A stretch of DNA of 64,000 bases. Origin: RPQJ01 sp963712815 (GTDB lineage Bacteria; Pseudomonadota; Gammaproteobacteria; Steroidobacterales; Steroidobacteraceae). The notes beneath the pieces are model-generated. The model had not been told where the DNA came from and searched no databases. It saw only the letters and a list, made by a program, of their open reading frames with translations. Shown here in pieces: positions 24,307 through 32,760 of the stretch. Where the stretch lies: positions 1 to 64,000 of the forward strand of contig CAVQJL010000011.1 of NCBI GenBank assembly GCA_963712815.1, given 5' to 3'. The first letter of the stretch is position 1; every line of letters starts with the position of its first letter. The position numbers were made by a program, and so were the translations under genes.

Positions 24307-25461
24307 ATGCAGGACCCTCGACGCGCGCAACGCTACCGGCGGCACGACCTCATCGACTGGTTCTCGCAGCAGCAGGTCTCGGCGGCGCGCGTCGCCGTGA
24401 TCGGCGCCGGCGCGGTCGGCAACGAGGTGGTCAAGAACCTCGCGCTGCTCGGTTGCGGCACGATCGACGTGTTCGACTTCGACGTGGTCGAGCTGCACAA
24501 CCTCACGCGCAGCGTGCTGCTGCGCGAGTCCGACGCAGGCCGCAACAAGGCCGAGGCCGTCGCCGAGCGGGCGCGCGACCTCGACCCGCACGTGACGGTG
24601 CGCGCCGTGGCGGGCGATTTCTGGGACACGCTGAGCCTCGCCCGGCTGGGCGGCTACGACTGCGCGATCGCCGCCGTGGACAACTTCGAGGCGCGGCTGC
24701 GGCTCAATCAGCTGTGCCTGATCGCACGCGTGAACCTCGTGAACGCAGGCCTGGACAGCCGCTGGGCGGCGGTGGAGTCGTTCCCGTTCGCCGCGTCCGA
24801 CGCCGCCGCCTGCTACGAGTGCACGTTGCCCGAGTCCGCCTATGCACGGGTGGCCGAGCGCTACTCCTGCGGCGGGCTGCGCCGTCGCGCCGGTCTCGAG
24901 CGACGCATCCCGACGACCGCCGTGACTGCGAGCGTGGCGGGCGCGCTCGCCGCGTCGATGGCGTTGCGCCTCGGCGGCGAGGCACCGCGACACGCGCAAC
25001 GCCGGTTGCTCGACACGATCGGTGGCGCGGGGACGTCGGTCGGGATCGAGCGCCGCGACGGCTGCCCCGGCTGCGGCACGTTCTTGCGGCCGCCGCGCAT
25101 CGTGCGCACCCGCAACAGCTGGTCGCCTCACCGCGACGACCAGACCATCGCCGGGCCCGACACCGTCGAGCAGCTGCTACGGCTCAGCGACCCGATCATC
25201 ACCGGCTACGAGTGCGCAGCCTGCGGGCCGCTCGAGGAAGCGGCGCGCTACGTCAACCGGCGCGCCGCCGGGTTCGACGACGGCATCGCGACCTGCCCGA
25301 AGTGCGCCGCGCCGGCGGTGCGCATCGAGATCCGCGACACCTTCACGGTCGGTGAACTCACCGCGCGCTTCCCCGGCGGGCCGGTGCCCGCCAAGTTCGT
25401 GCTCGCCGAGATCAACGGCGACGCGGTCTGTTTCGACCTCGAGGAGACTCCCGGCCCATGA
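24307..25461 (+). CDS. E1-like ThiF-family adenylating enzyme with C-terminal zinc ribbons
   Basis: 384 residues. The Rossmann adenylation domain shows VIGAGAVGNEVVKNLALLGC (GAGAVG at 33-38), FDFDVVELHNLTR with acidic residues 57/59 and R68, K81 in GRNKAEAV, and D125 in AAVDN, all as in E1/MoeB/ThiF. C169/C172 (CYECTLP) and C188 (RYSCGG) match the crossover region where E1 enzymes carry zinc or catalytic cysteines. The C-terminal 130 residues add C253/C256, C303/C306 and C330/C333, i.e. zinc ribbons. It should adenylate the C-terminus of the neighbouring ubiquitin-like protein. A longer start at 24262 is possible. Stop overlaps the next start (ATGA). Confidence 0.85.
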   Translation: MQDPRRAQRYRRHDLIDWFSQQQVSAARVAVIGAGAVGNEVVKNLALLGCGTIDVFDFDVVELHNLTRSVLLRESDAGRNKAEAVAERARDLDPHVTVRAVAGDFWDTLSLARLGGYDCAIAAVDNFEARLRLNQLCLIARVNLVNAGLDSRWAAVESFPFAASDAAACYECTLPESAYARVAERYSCGGLRRRAGLERRIPTTAVTASVAGALAASMALRLGGEAPRHAQRRLLDTIGGAGTSVGIERRDGCPGCGTFLRPPRIVRTRNSWSPHRDDQTIAGPDTVEQLLRLSDPIITGYECAACGPLEEAARYVNRRAAGFDDGIATCPKCAAPAVRIEIRDTFTVGELTARFPGGPVPAKFVLAEINGDAVCFDLEETPGP

Positions 25462-25709
25462 CGCAATCCCTGAAGCTCTACGTGCGCACCGCGGACCAGA
25501 CCCGCCGCGCGGAACTCGACCTCGACGGCGCGAGCACCGGCGCCGACATCATCCAGGCCGCGGTGGACAACTGGGCGCTGCCCGCGGACACCGACTACAC
25601 GCTGGTCAACACCACGACCGGCCGCGCCCTCGTCCCGGGCGACGATCTCTCCCGCAGCGTGCGCCCGGGCGACGTGCTGGAAGTGCAGCCCGTCCTCGTT
25701 GCAGGCTGA
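25458..25709 (+). CDS. Ubiquitin-like protein ending in a free glycine
   Basis: 83 residues with a beta-grasp pattern: SLKLYVRTADQTRRAELDLD, a helix with GADIIQAAVDNWALPADTDY, and TLVNTTTGRALVPGDDLSRS followed by VLEVQPVLVAG. It resembles YukD/EsaB-type ubiquitin-like proteins. The protein ends in Ala-Gly, so the C-terminal Gly is exposed without processing, as needed for E1 activation. It starts inside the E1 stop codon and sits between E1 and E2 genes, which strongly suggests it is the conjugated modifier. Confidence 0.82.
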   Translation: MTQSLKLYVRTADQTRRAELDLDGASTGADIIQAAVDNWALPADTDYTLVNTTTGRALVPGDDLSRSVRPGDVLEVQPVLVAG

Positions 25710-25727
25710 GCCGCCCGACGCCCGCGC

Positions 25728-26372
25728 ATGACGAGCACGATCCGCCTGCAGGCGGACCACGAGCGGCTGCGCGCGCTGGCCGCCGCCTCCGGCGAGATGA
25801 TCGCGCTGCTGCGTGGCCCGACGGCCGGCGCGCCGCAGGCAGACGTCGAGCTGCGCTACGCGGTCGCGCGCTCCGAGCGTTATCCCTCGGACGTCACCCG
25901 GCAGACGCGCCTGCGCATCGCGCTGCCGGGCCGCTACCCGTTCCAGCCGCCCACGGCCACGGTGCTGACGCCGGTGTGGCACCCGAACGTGTTTCCCTCC
26001 GGCACGATCTGCCTCGGGACCAAGTGGCTGGCGTCCGAGGGGCTCGACCTGTTCGTACAGCGACTGGCGCGGCTGCTGACCTTCGACTCGCTGCTGGTCA
26101 ATACCGCCTCGGCTGCGAATCGCGCCGCGGCGGAGTGGTATGCACGAGCACGGCAGCACCATCCGGGGGCGTTTCCGTCGGACCAGCCGCGCTTCGGCGA
26201 GTCCCCGCGGCCCGCCCGCGCGCGCCGCGTCGGCTGGCAGGACGCTGCGGCCGATGACGAGCGCGTGCCGACAGCCTGCCCGGGCTGCGCACGCACGCTG
26301 CGCCTGCCGCGCGGGCGCCGCGGCCGCGTGCGCTGCCCGGCTTGCGGAACCGCCTTCGAGGCGACCACCTGA
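25728..26372 (+). CDS. E2-like UBC-fold protein with C-terminal zinc ribbon
   Basis: 214 residues. Residues 40-130 form the UBC core: YPSDVTRQTRLRIALPGRYP, PFQPPTATVLTPVWHPNVFP with the HPN-motif (85-87), and SGTICLGTKW containing the predicted catalytic C95. The C-terminus has C184xxC187 and C203xxC206 (ACPGCARTLRLPRGRRGRVR), a zinc ribbon absent from ordinary E2s. It should accept the ubiquitin-like protein from the E1 as a thioester. Eighteen bases separate it from the Ubl gene. Confidence 0.85.
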   Translation: MTSTIRLQADHERLRALAAASGEMIALLRGPTAGAPQADVELRYAVARSERYPSDVTRQTRLRIALPGRYPFQPPTATVLTPVWHPNVFPSGTICLGTKWLASEGLDLFVQRLARLLTFDSLLVNTASAANRAAAEWYARARQHHPGAFPSDQPRFGESPRPARARRVGWQDAAADDERVPTACPGCARTLRLPRGRRGRVRCPACGTAFEATT

Positions 26373-26941
26373 TGCGCTGGACCGAGCAAGCCGCGGAGCT
26401 GCCGCTGCTGCCGCTTGCCGCGCTCGCGACGCGCCTTCCCGGAATCGACGCGCTGCTGCGCGGGTCCGCGCGCGCGGACGGTCTTGTGATCGCCTTGGCT
26501 GCGGCAGCGGCCGACGAAGTGCGGCGCCATCTCGGCTCGCACGGCGAGGAACGCGGCGGACTGCTGCTGGGCGAAGTCTATGCAGACGGTACGTCGCCGA
26601 ATGCAAGCCGGCTCGTGCACGTGACGCAGGCGGTCGCCGCGAAGGACTTCGCGAGCACCGGCGTGTCGCTGCGCATGGCGAGCGGCGTCTGGCAGGACGC
26701 GCGCAGCCGGCTCGGCGCCGATGAGCTTGTCGTGGGCTGGTACCACAGCCATCCCGGGCTCGGCGCGTTCTTCAGCCAGACCGACCGCCGCACGCAGCGG
26801 GGGTTCTTCCCCCATGCCTACAGTGTCGGCTGGGTGGTCGATCCGCTGCGGGGCGAATCGGCCTGGTTCGTGGGACCGGCATCGACGCCGCCCGCGCACG
26901 TCGTGCCGGCGCCGGTAGTGCCGGGCATCGACCACCACTGA
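26372..26941 (+). CDS. JAB/MPN-domain (JAMM) isopeptidase
   Basis: 189 residues with all JAMM zinc ligands and the catalytic acid: E60 in GEERGGLLLGEVY, H125-S-H127 in VVGWYHSHPGLGAFFSQTD, S135 and D138. Enzymes of this fold remove ubiquitin-like proteins or trim their precursors. As the Ubl here already ends in Gly, deconjugation is more likely than maturation. The start at 26372 overlaps the E2 stop (TGATG), giving tight coupling; the frame also opens at 26342 but that would lie inside the E2 zinc ribbon. Confidence 0.88.
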   Translation: MRWTEQAAELPLLPLAALATRLPGIDALLRGSARADGLVIALAAAAADEVRRHLGSHGEERGGLLLGEVYADGTSPNASRLVHVTQAVAAKDFASTGVSLRMASGVWQDARSRLGADELVVGWYHSHPGLGAFFSQTDRRTQRGFFPHAYSVGWVVDPLRGESAWFVGPASTPPAHVVPAPVVPGIDHH

Positions 26942-27005
26942 CTGGAGAGCTTAACGGCGCGGCTCCGCGGTGCTAAGTTCCGTTTCGTCATCATGGCGGG
27001 CGTCC

Positions 27006-27500
27006 ATGAACCTCCTGACCCCGACCTCGCTGTCGTCGGAACAGTGGGCAGCGCTGCGCAACCTGCCGCACCTCGTGGCCATCGCGATTTCGACGTCGGC
27101 AGGCTCACCCATCGACCTGCTTTTCGAGCTGGCCGCGGGCCGCGCCGCGATCGCAAACGGAATCAACAATGATCACCCGCTGGTGCAGGCCATCGCGGGA
27201 CGGGCAGAGCTCGCGGCGGCCGCGGTCGCGGTGCGGGCGCTGGTCACTGAGCCACAAGGCATGCACAGGGCGCCCGAAGAGCTGCTGCCGCTCGCGACCG
27301 AGGCGGCGCGGCACGCGGCCGACGTCCTGCGGGCACTTGGCAGCGAGCTGGATCGCTATGCGTACCGGGAATTCGTGCTCGGGGTGGCCCGCAAGGTCGC
27401 GGAGGCTGCGCGCGAGGGCGACTTCCTGGGCCTCGGCGGCCGGCTCGTGAGCGACGCAGAGCGTGCCGCGATCCGGGCAATCGCAGAGGCACTGGCCTGA
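27006..27500 (+). CDS. Small helical protein of unknown function after the ubiquitin-like operon
   Basis: 164 residues, almost all predicted alpha-helix, rich in Ala and acidic/basic pairs (AGRAELAAAAVAVRALVTEP, HAADVLRALGSELDRYAYRE, SDAERAAIRAIAEALA). The phrase YAYREFVLGVARKVAEAARE with a GLGG turn looks structured rather than random. No family recognised. It begins 64 bases after the JAB gene on the same strand, so it may be co-transcribed as a substrate or effector, or be independent. Confidence 0.6.
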   Translation: MNLLTPTSLSSEQWAALRNLPHLVAIAISTSAGSPIDLLFELAAGRAAIANGINNDHPLVQAIAGRAELAAAAVAVRALVTEPQGMHRAPEELLPLATEAARHAADVLRALGSELDRYAYREFVLGVARKVAEAAREGDFLGLGGRLVSDAERAAIRAIAEALA

Positions 27501-27533
27501 TCACGCCGGCGGCGGACGTGATCTACGCCGCTC

Positions 27534-28115
27534 TTACTGCGTCGGCGGCCGCCCGCCGACGACCGGATCCGGCGGCGAGGCGGGCAGCGGGGCCGGTTCC
27601 TCTGAGTAGACCGGCGGCTCGGGGTAGTTGCGCGCGTCCGGGTTGGCCGGCACGTCACGGCGGGGCGGCGGTTCGAGGAACGGCGGCGGACCCACCACCT
27701 CGACCCGGTTCACGAAGTAGTCGGTCTCGCCGAAGCAGTCCGTGGGCAGGCCGCGGTGCTCGGCGTAGTGCAGGCGCACCTGCTGTCCGACGGCCTCCTG
27801 CAGCTGCCGGGCGACCTCGGCGTCGCGCACGCTGAAATTCCAGATCTGCGGTGCCACGCCGCCCACCACGTACATGGCGATCTCGCCTTCCCAGGTCTTG
27901 CAGATCCACCCGCGCTTGGAGAACTTCTGCAGCACGCCCGCGCGGTCGCCGTCCGAGTAGCTCCACCACAGCATGGCCAGCGTGTAGATCGCGATCAGGA
28001 GCAGCGCTCCGACCAGGCTGCCCACGAAATACGAGCCAAAGCTTCGACGCGGCGGCCGCTGCACGGGCGGCGCTGGCGGCGGACTGGCGGGCACGGTCGG
28101 GTCGGGGGAATTCAT
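27534..28115 (-). CDS. Single-pass membrane protein of unknown function
   Basis: 193 residues: Pro-rich N-terminus, a membrane helix (FVGSLVGALLLIAIYTLAML), then a globular part (GVLQKFSKRGWICKTWEGEI ... APQIWNFSVRDAEVARQLQE) with the pattern seen in a widespread proteobacterial family of uncharacterised membrane proteins, and a Pro-rich tail. It probably faces the periplasm or cytoplasm as a small soluble domain. Function unknown. Confidence 0.6.
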   Translation of the reverse strand: MNSPDPTVPASPPPAPPVQRPPRRSFGSYFVGSLVGALLLIAIYTLAMLWWSYSDGDRAGVLQKFSKRGWICKTWEGEIAMYVVGGVAPQIWNFSVRDAEVARQLQEAVGQQVRLHYAEHRGLPTDCFGETDYFVNRVEVVGPPPFLEPPPRRDVPANPDARNYPEPPVYSEEPAPLPASPPDPVVGGRPPTQ

Positions 28116-28213
28116 TCGAGGTCCTCGATGGGTCGGTCGGGTCGTCCATGCAGGCGTCGTTCCGCGCGCAGATCATAGCCCCAGGCTGGTACGGGTGACA
28201 GGCAACGCACCCG

Positions 28214-29810
28214 TCAGAGCTGGGACTCGATGGGCACCAGCCGCAACAGCGTCACGGTGACCCGCCGTCCCACGCTGGCGTCGGGTTCGCGCTGTAGCCG
28301 GCGGTCCTCGCCGCGCACGCGGTCGTACCACACCAGCCCCTGGCCTTCCTCGAGCACCACGCGGTAGCTCATCTCGGGCCCGATGATGTGGTCGAGCTCC
28401 CGGCGCAGCTGCGCTGCGAGTTCCGGGCTCTCCAGCAGCACGCCCATCTCCGTATTCAGGTTCGCCGAGCGCGGATCGATGTTCATCGAGCCGACGAACA
28501 CCCAGCGACCGTCGACGATCATCGCCTTCGTGTGGAGGCTCGCGCCGGACGAGCCGGTGACGCTGATCTTGCTGCGTCCGGTCTCGCTGCCGGCCTTGCG
28601 CTTCATCTCGTAAAGGTTCACGCCGCCGGCCAGCAGGTCGCGGCGGTAACGCGCGTAGCCGGTGTGCACCGCGGCCACGTCGGTCGCGGCCAGCGAGTTG
28701 GTCAGCACCGCGACGCGCACGCCGCGCTCGGCCTGTGCGACGAGGCTCTCAGCGCCGCGCTTGCCGGGCACGAAATACGGCGACACGATGAACAGCTCCT
28801 CCTCGGCGCCGGTGATCGCGCCGGCCAGTCCCGCGAGCACGTTGGAGGCCCGCAGCCCCTGCTCCTTGGTCCCGACCTTGGACGGGTCGTCCACCAGCAG
28901 GCGCACGTTCTCGATCTGCAGCGTCGGCGGCTGGTTCAGCAGCGTCTCGGCGCGCTTGCGCTCGTCGCGCAGCGACTGGATGTAGGGTGTATCGACGGCC
29001 TCCTCGCGGTACTCCTGCGCATCGGCGACCAGCTTCTCGAGCTGGCCGGGCTTCGGCGGCCTGCCGTCGAAGCGCGCGACGGGCACCGCGTTCGGGCTGT
29101 TCCAGTAGGCGTCGAACGAGGCGCTCACGTCCGCCACGATGGGACCGGTGAGCAGCAGGTCGAGGTCGCTGAAATTCGAGCGAGCGGCGGCACCGAAGTA
29201 TTCGTCCCCGATATTGCGCCCGCCCACGATCGCGACCCGGTTGTCGGCGATCCAGGCCTTGTTGTGCATGCGGTGGTTGAGGCGACTGCCGCGCAGCAGG
29301 TACTCGCTCAGCTGCCCGAGGAGTCCGGAGCGGCTGTAGAACGGGTTGAATACGCGCACCTCGATGTTTGCGTGCGCGTCTGCGATCAGGAACACCTCGT
29401 GCTTGGCGCGCGCATCGATGTCGTCCACCAGTACCCGCACCCGTACGCCGCGCTCCGCGGCACGCATCAGCTCTGCGGCGAGCAGCCGGCCGGTGAAGTC
29501 GTCGTGCCAGATGTAGTACTGCACGTCGAGCGTGCGCTCGGCGGCCGTCGCGGTGACGGCGCGATACGCGAACGCCATCGAGTTCTGCTCGACGAGCCTG
29601 ACGCCGGAGGCGACCGGGGCCGGCTCCGAGGTCCCGCAGGACGGCCGCATCGAGCCGGCTCGTATCGGCCGGCGCAATCGCGTAGCTCGGCTCGACGCCG
29701 TTGAGGCTCGGCGCGGTGGCGCAGTGCGTGAGCCACGGCAACAGCGCGAGCAGCGCGAGGCGCGCCGCCCAGCGGGCCAGGCGAGGAGCCGTGTCAGGGC
29801 TTCCCGGCAT
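28214..29810 (-). CDS. Phospholipase D-family lipoprotein, one frameshift
   Basis: About 530 residues. The N-terminal lipoprotein signal (LALLALLPWLTHC) is in a different frame from the rest; a single-base change near 29630 joins it to ASGVRLVEQNSMAFAYRAVT and the PLD domains. Two HKD motifs are present: HRMHNKAWIADNRVAIVGGR (followed by NIGDEYF) and LHTKAMIVDGRWVFVGSMNI. The enzyme therefore looks like a cardiolipin-synthase/phospholipase-D relative anchored in the envelope. It overlaps the preceding hydrolase gene by 17 bases and is probably co-transcribed with it. Confidence 0.85.
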
Positions 29811-31272
29811 CGCTCGCGACGAACTCGTCGAGCCGCTCGATCAGGTATGAGTGGAAAGGGTTGCTGCGCTGCCGGGTCAGGGCCCACATCGGCAGGGCCA
29901 GTACGCCGTTCTCGCCGCGCACCTCGACGCGTCCGAGCTGCACGTGCCCGGCTTCCGCGACGGGCTCGTAACCGTAGAGCGGATCGTCCGGCGGGAACGG
30001 CAGCGCGACGTGGGAGAGCGAGAACACCGTCCGCGGCCACTCCAGCTCCAGCGGCCGCGTCAACTGCTCGCTGGAGCCGGCAGGCGCCCGGAGCTCCTTG
30101 ACCTGCAGCGTGTCCGGCGTGTCGTTGGTGATCACCGTGAGCCCGAACGGCCGTTGCGGAAGCGCGAGCAGCCGTTGCGTCAGCGGTCCCGGGTCGTTGA
30201 CCAGCAACTGCTGGACCATCGAGTACCGGTTCACGTCGAACAGCACCAGCTCGTGGTCCCCCGGGGCGAGGTGCTCGAGCAGCGCGTCGACCACGGCTTC
30301 CGCGCGCACCGTCGAGTCCACCGTGGAGAGAAACACGAGCACGGGCGGGAAGCCCTCGATCGGCCGGCTGTTCGCCAGCTCCAGCACGCGGCGCGAGACG
30401 CGCTTCGTGAGCCGGTGCGTCTGGCCGGCGGCGTTGAACGAGAACGAGTTGTACTTGTACGGATCGAACTCGACCTCGATGACCTGCCACGCGGCCCGCT
30501 CGAAGCCGGGCACGGACGACAGTCCCGTGCGCAGCTGGGCGACGGCGGCGAGGCGCGTGATGCCGATCGCCGGCGAGATGAGCACGAGGCCGGCCGGCTT
30601 CGGCAGCACCTCGCCCTCGAGCACCGAGAGCGTGTAGTCCACCGCGAGCGCCGCGCCGTTCGAGTAGCCGACCATGTAGATCGGCAGGTCGGGACCGGCC
30701 TGCCGGCGCAGGTCGAGCATCGCCATCCGCACGGCCGCCTGCATGTCCTCGACGCGGAACGTGACGAGGCCCGACGGCGCGGTGCCGTGTCCCGGCAGCC
30801 TGAGGCCGACCACCTCGAAGCCGCCCGCAGCCAGGTGCTCGCCGATCGAGCGCAGGCTGTAGGGCGCGTCCGTGAGGCCGTGCAGCAGCAGGACGGCGCC
30901 GCGCGGCGCCCCGCTTCCCGGCACGGCCTCCAGGTGGAAGCTGCGATTCCAGTCCACTGGCCAGATGCCGGGGTCGCTGCGGCTGCCGGCCCGGAACCGG
31001 TTGAAAGCCTCCCGGTCGCCGGCTGCGCCCGGCGAGTAGACCCGGTCCCGCAGTTCCGCGAACAGGCGATCCTCGAGCTTGCGGTAATCCGCCAGCGTGG
31101 TGATCCGGGCCGCGTCGGCCGCCGTGAAGTCGTGCAGCGTGGTCTCGTGCCAGGCCATGGGCTCGGGCCCGCTGCGCAGGAAGTGCCAGTACAGCGCGAG
31201 CGCAATCACCACGAGGCCGAGCAGCGCGCAGCCTGCGGCGAAGATGAGCCAACGGACGAGGGGACGGATCAT
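29794..31272 (-). CDS. Membrane-anchored alpha/beta hydrolase
   Basis: 492 residues with an N-terminal membrane helix (LIFAAGCALLGLVVIALALY) and an alpha/beta hydrolase domain: GAVLLLHGLTDAPYSLRSIG (oxyanion HG), LRLPGHGTAP, the nucleophile elbow MVGYSNGAALAVDYTL (GxSxG with Ser), Asp in VFLSTVDSTV and a C-terminal helical domain. It resembles lysophospholipase/acylglycerol lipase-like proteins. The next gene, a phospholipase D, suggests a shared phospholipid role. ATG at 31272 starts at the membrane helix. Confidence 0.8.
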   Translation of the reverse strand: MIRPLVRWLIFAAGCALLGLVVIALALYWHFLRSGPEPMAWHETTLHDFTAADAARITTLADYRKLEDRLFAELRDRVYSPGAAGDREAFNRFRAGSRSDPGIWPVDWNRSFHLEAVPGSGAPRGAVLLLHGLTDAPYSLRSIGEHLAAGGFEVVGLRLPGHGTAPSGLVTFRVEDMQAAVRMAMLDLRRQAGPDLPIYMVGYSNGAALAVDYTLSVLEGEVLPKPAGLVLISPAIGITRLAAVAQLRTGLSSVPGFERAAWQVIEVEFDPYKYNSFSFNAAGQTHRLTKRVSRRVLELANSRPIEGFPPVLVFLSTVDSTVRAEAVVDALLEHLAPGDHELVLFDVNRYSMVQQLLVNDPGPLTQRLLALPQRPFGLTVITNDTPDTLQVKELRAPAGSSEQLTRPLELEWPRTVFSLSHVALPFPPDDPLYGYEPVAEAGHVQLGRVEVRGENGVLALPMWALTRQRSNPFHSYLIERLDEFVASDAGKP

Positions 31273-31410
31273 TCGGAATCCGGACTTCGACCGCGAAATT
31301 GCGGCCGCCGATGATATCCACAACCGGACCCCTCTCGTACAAACACGAATGGTCGCGACGGCTGGCGCAGGGCAGGATCGGCCGGGTCACGCCTGCCTGG
31401 CCCGGCCTCG

Positions 31411-31851
31411 ATGTCCCGCATCCGGTTCCCGCAGATCCTGGCGTTCATGACGCCCTTCCCGTTCTCGATCGACATCGAGGCGCCGCTCGCCGAGGCGCAC
31501 GCCTTCCTGCGCGAGCGCCAGATCCGCCACCTGCCCGTCACGCGGGAGGGCGAACTTGCCGGCGTGCTGAGCGACCGCGACATCAAGCTCGCGCTCGGCC
31601 CGGACCTCGGCTCGCCGCCCGAACGCGAGCTGCGGGTGAGCGACGTGTACCAGCCGGAATGCTACGTCGTGGACGCCGGCGCGCTGCTCGAGGAGGTCGC
31701 GGCCAACATGGCCGAGCGCCACGTCGGGTCGGCGCTGGTGACGCGTGCCGGCAAGCTGGTCGGCATCTTCACGACCACGGACGCATGTCGCGCACTCGCC
31801 CGCCTGCTGCGCGAGCGGCATCCGGACTCCCCGCCCGACCAGGTGGCCTGA
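31411..31851 (+). CDS. CBS-domain protein
   Basis: 146 residues made almost entirely of two CBS motifs (FMTPFPFSIDIEAPLAEAHA, RHLPVTREGELAGVLSDRDI; VSDVYQPECYVVDAGALLEE, SALVTRAGKLVGIFTTTDAC). Such stand-alone Bateman modules usually bind AMP/ATP. The protein is followed six bases later by the helix-hairpin-helix protein gene, so they may be co-expressed. Confidence 0.82.
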   Translation: MSRIRFPQILAFMTPFPFSIDIEAPLAEAHAFLRERQIRHLPVTREGELAGVLSDRDIKLALGPDLGSPPERELRVSDVYQPECYVVDAGALLEEVAANMAERHVGSALVTRAGKLVGIFTTTDACRALARLLRERHPDSPPDQVA

Positions 31852-31857
31852 CACCCC

Positions 31858-32742
31858 ATGAACGACGCCGCCCGGTCGATCAACGCGCAGTGCGCAGATC
31901 GCCTGCGGGAGGCGGCCGACCTGCTCGAGGCGCAGCGCGCGAACCCGTTCCGCGTGTCCGCCTACCGCAAGGCGGCCGCGACGGTGCTGGCCCTGACCGA
32001 GGACGTCGCGGCGATCGCCTCCCGCAACGGGCTGCCCGGCCTCGAGGCGCTGCCGAACATCGGGCGGGGCATCGCAGCCGCCCTGCTCGAGATGACGCGC
32101 ACGGGACGATGGATCCAGCTCGAGCGACTGCGCGGCAACGCCGATCCCGTGCAGCTGCTGACCGTGGTGCCCGGCCTCGGCCATCGGCTCGCGGAGCGCA
32201 TCCACGAGGAACTGCACGTGGACACGCTCGAGGCGCTCGAACTCGCCGCCCACGACGGACGGCTCGAATCGGTGCCCGGCGTGGGCCCGCGCCGCGCGGC
32301 GGCGATCCGTGCCAGCCTGCAGGCGATGCTGTCGCGCAGCCGTCCGCGCTTCAGCGCCGGGAGCCCCGGGGCCGCACACGGCCCCGACGTCGCCACGCTG
32401 CTCGCGGTGGACCGCGAGTACCGCCACGACGCGGATGCCGGCCGCCTGCCGACGATCGCGCCGCGCCGCTTCAATCCCTCGGCCGAGGCCTGGCTGCCGG
32501 TGCTGCACACCCAGCGCGACGGCTGGCACTTCACAGCGCTGTTCTCGAACACGGCGCAAGCGCACCAGCTGAACCGCACGCGCGACTGGGTGGTGCTCTA
32601 CTACTACGACGACGAGAGCGCCGAGGGCCAGCACACCGTGGTCACCGAAACCCACGGACCGCTCACAGGACGGCGCGTGGTGCGCGGACGCGAGGCCGAT
32701 TGCCGCGCGCACTACGCGGGCGAGGATGGCGCCCCGCGGTGA
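31858..32742 (+). CDS. PolX-like helix-hairpin-helix DNA-binding protein without polymerase domain
   Basis: 294 residues. The first 190 match the N-terminal part of family X DNA polymerases: NPFRVSAYRKAAATVLALTE and three helix-hairpin-helix motifs (LPNIGRGIAAALLEM, VPGLGHRLAERIHEE, VPGVGPRRAAAIRASL). The nucleotidyltransferase and PHP domains are absent. The C-terminus instead has a beta-rich domain (DWVVLYYYDDESAEGQHTVV). It probably binds DNA non-specifically; role unknown. Confidence 0.78.
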   Translation: MNDAARSINAQCADRLREAADLLEAQRANPFRVSAYRKAAATVLALTEDVAAIASRNGLPGLEALPNIGRGIAAALLEMTRTGRWIQLERLRGNADPVQLLTVVPGLGHRLAERIHEELHVDTLEALELAAHDGRLESVPGVGPRRAAAIRASLQAMLSRSRPRFSAGSPGAAHGPDVATLLAVDREYRHDADAGRLPTIAPRRFNPSAEAWLPVLHTQRDGWHFTALFSNTAQAHQLNRTRDWVVLYYYDDESAEGQHTVVTETHGPLTGRRVVRGREADCRAHYAGEDGAPR

Positions 32743-32760
32743 CGCGGGACGAACCGCTGG

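Noticed and set aside
23904..26941. Classification as Bil (ISG15-like) or CBASS Cap2/Cap3 system
   Set aside because: No tandem ubiquitin-like protein and no CD-NTase are present, and gene order differs; related logic but not the same set as far as I can tell.
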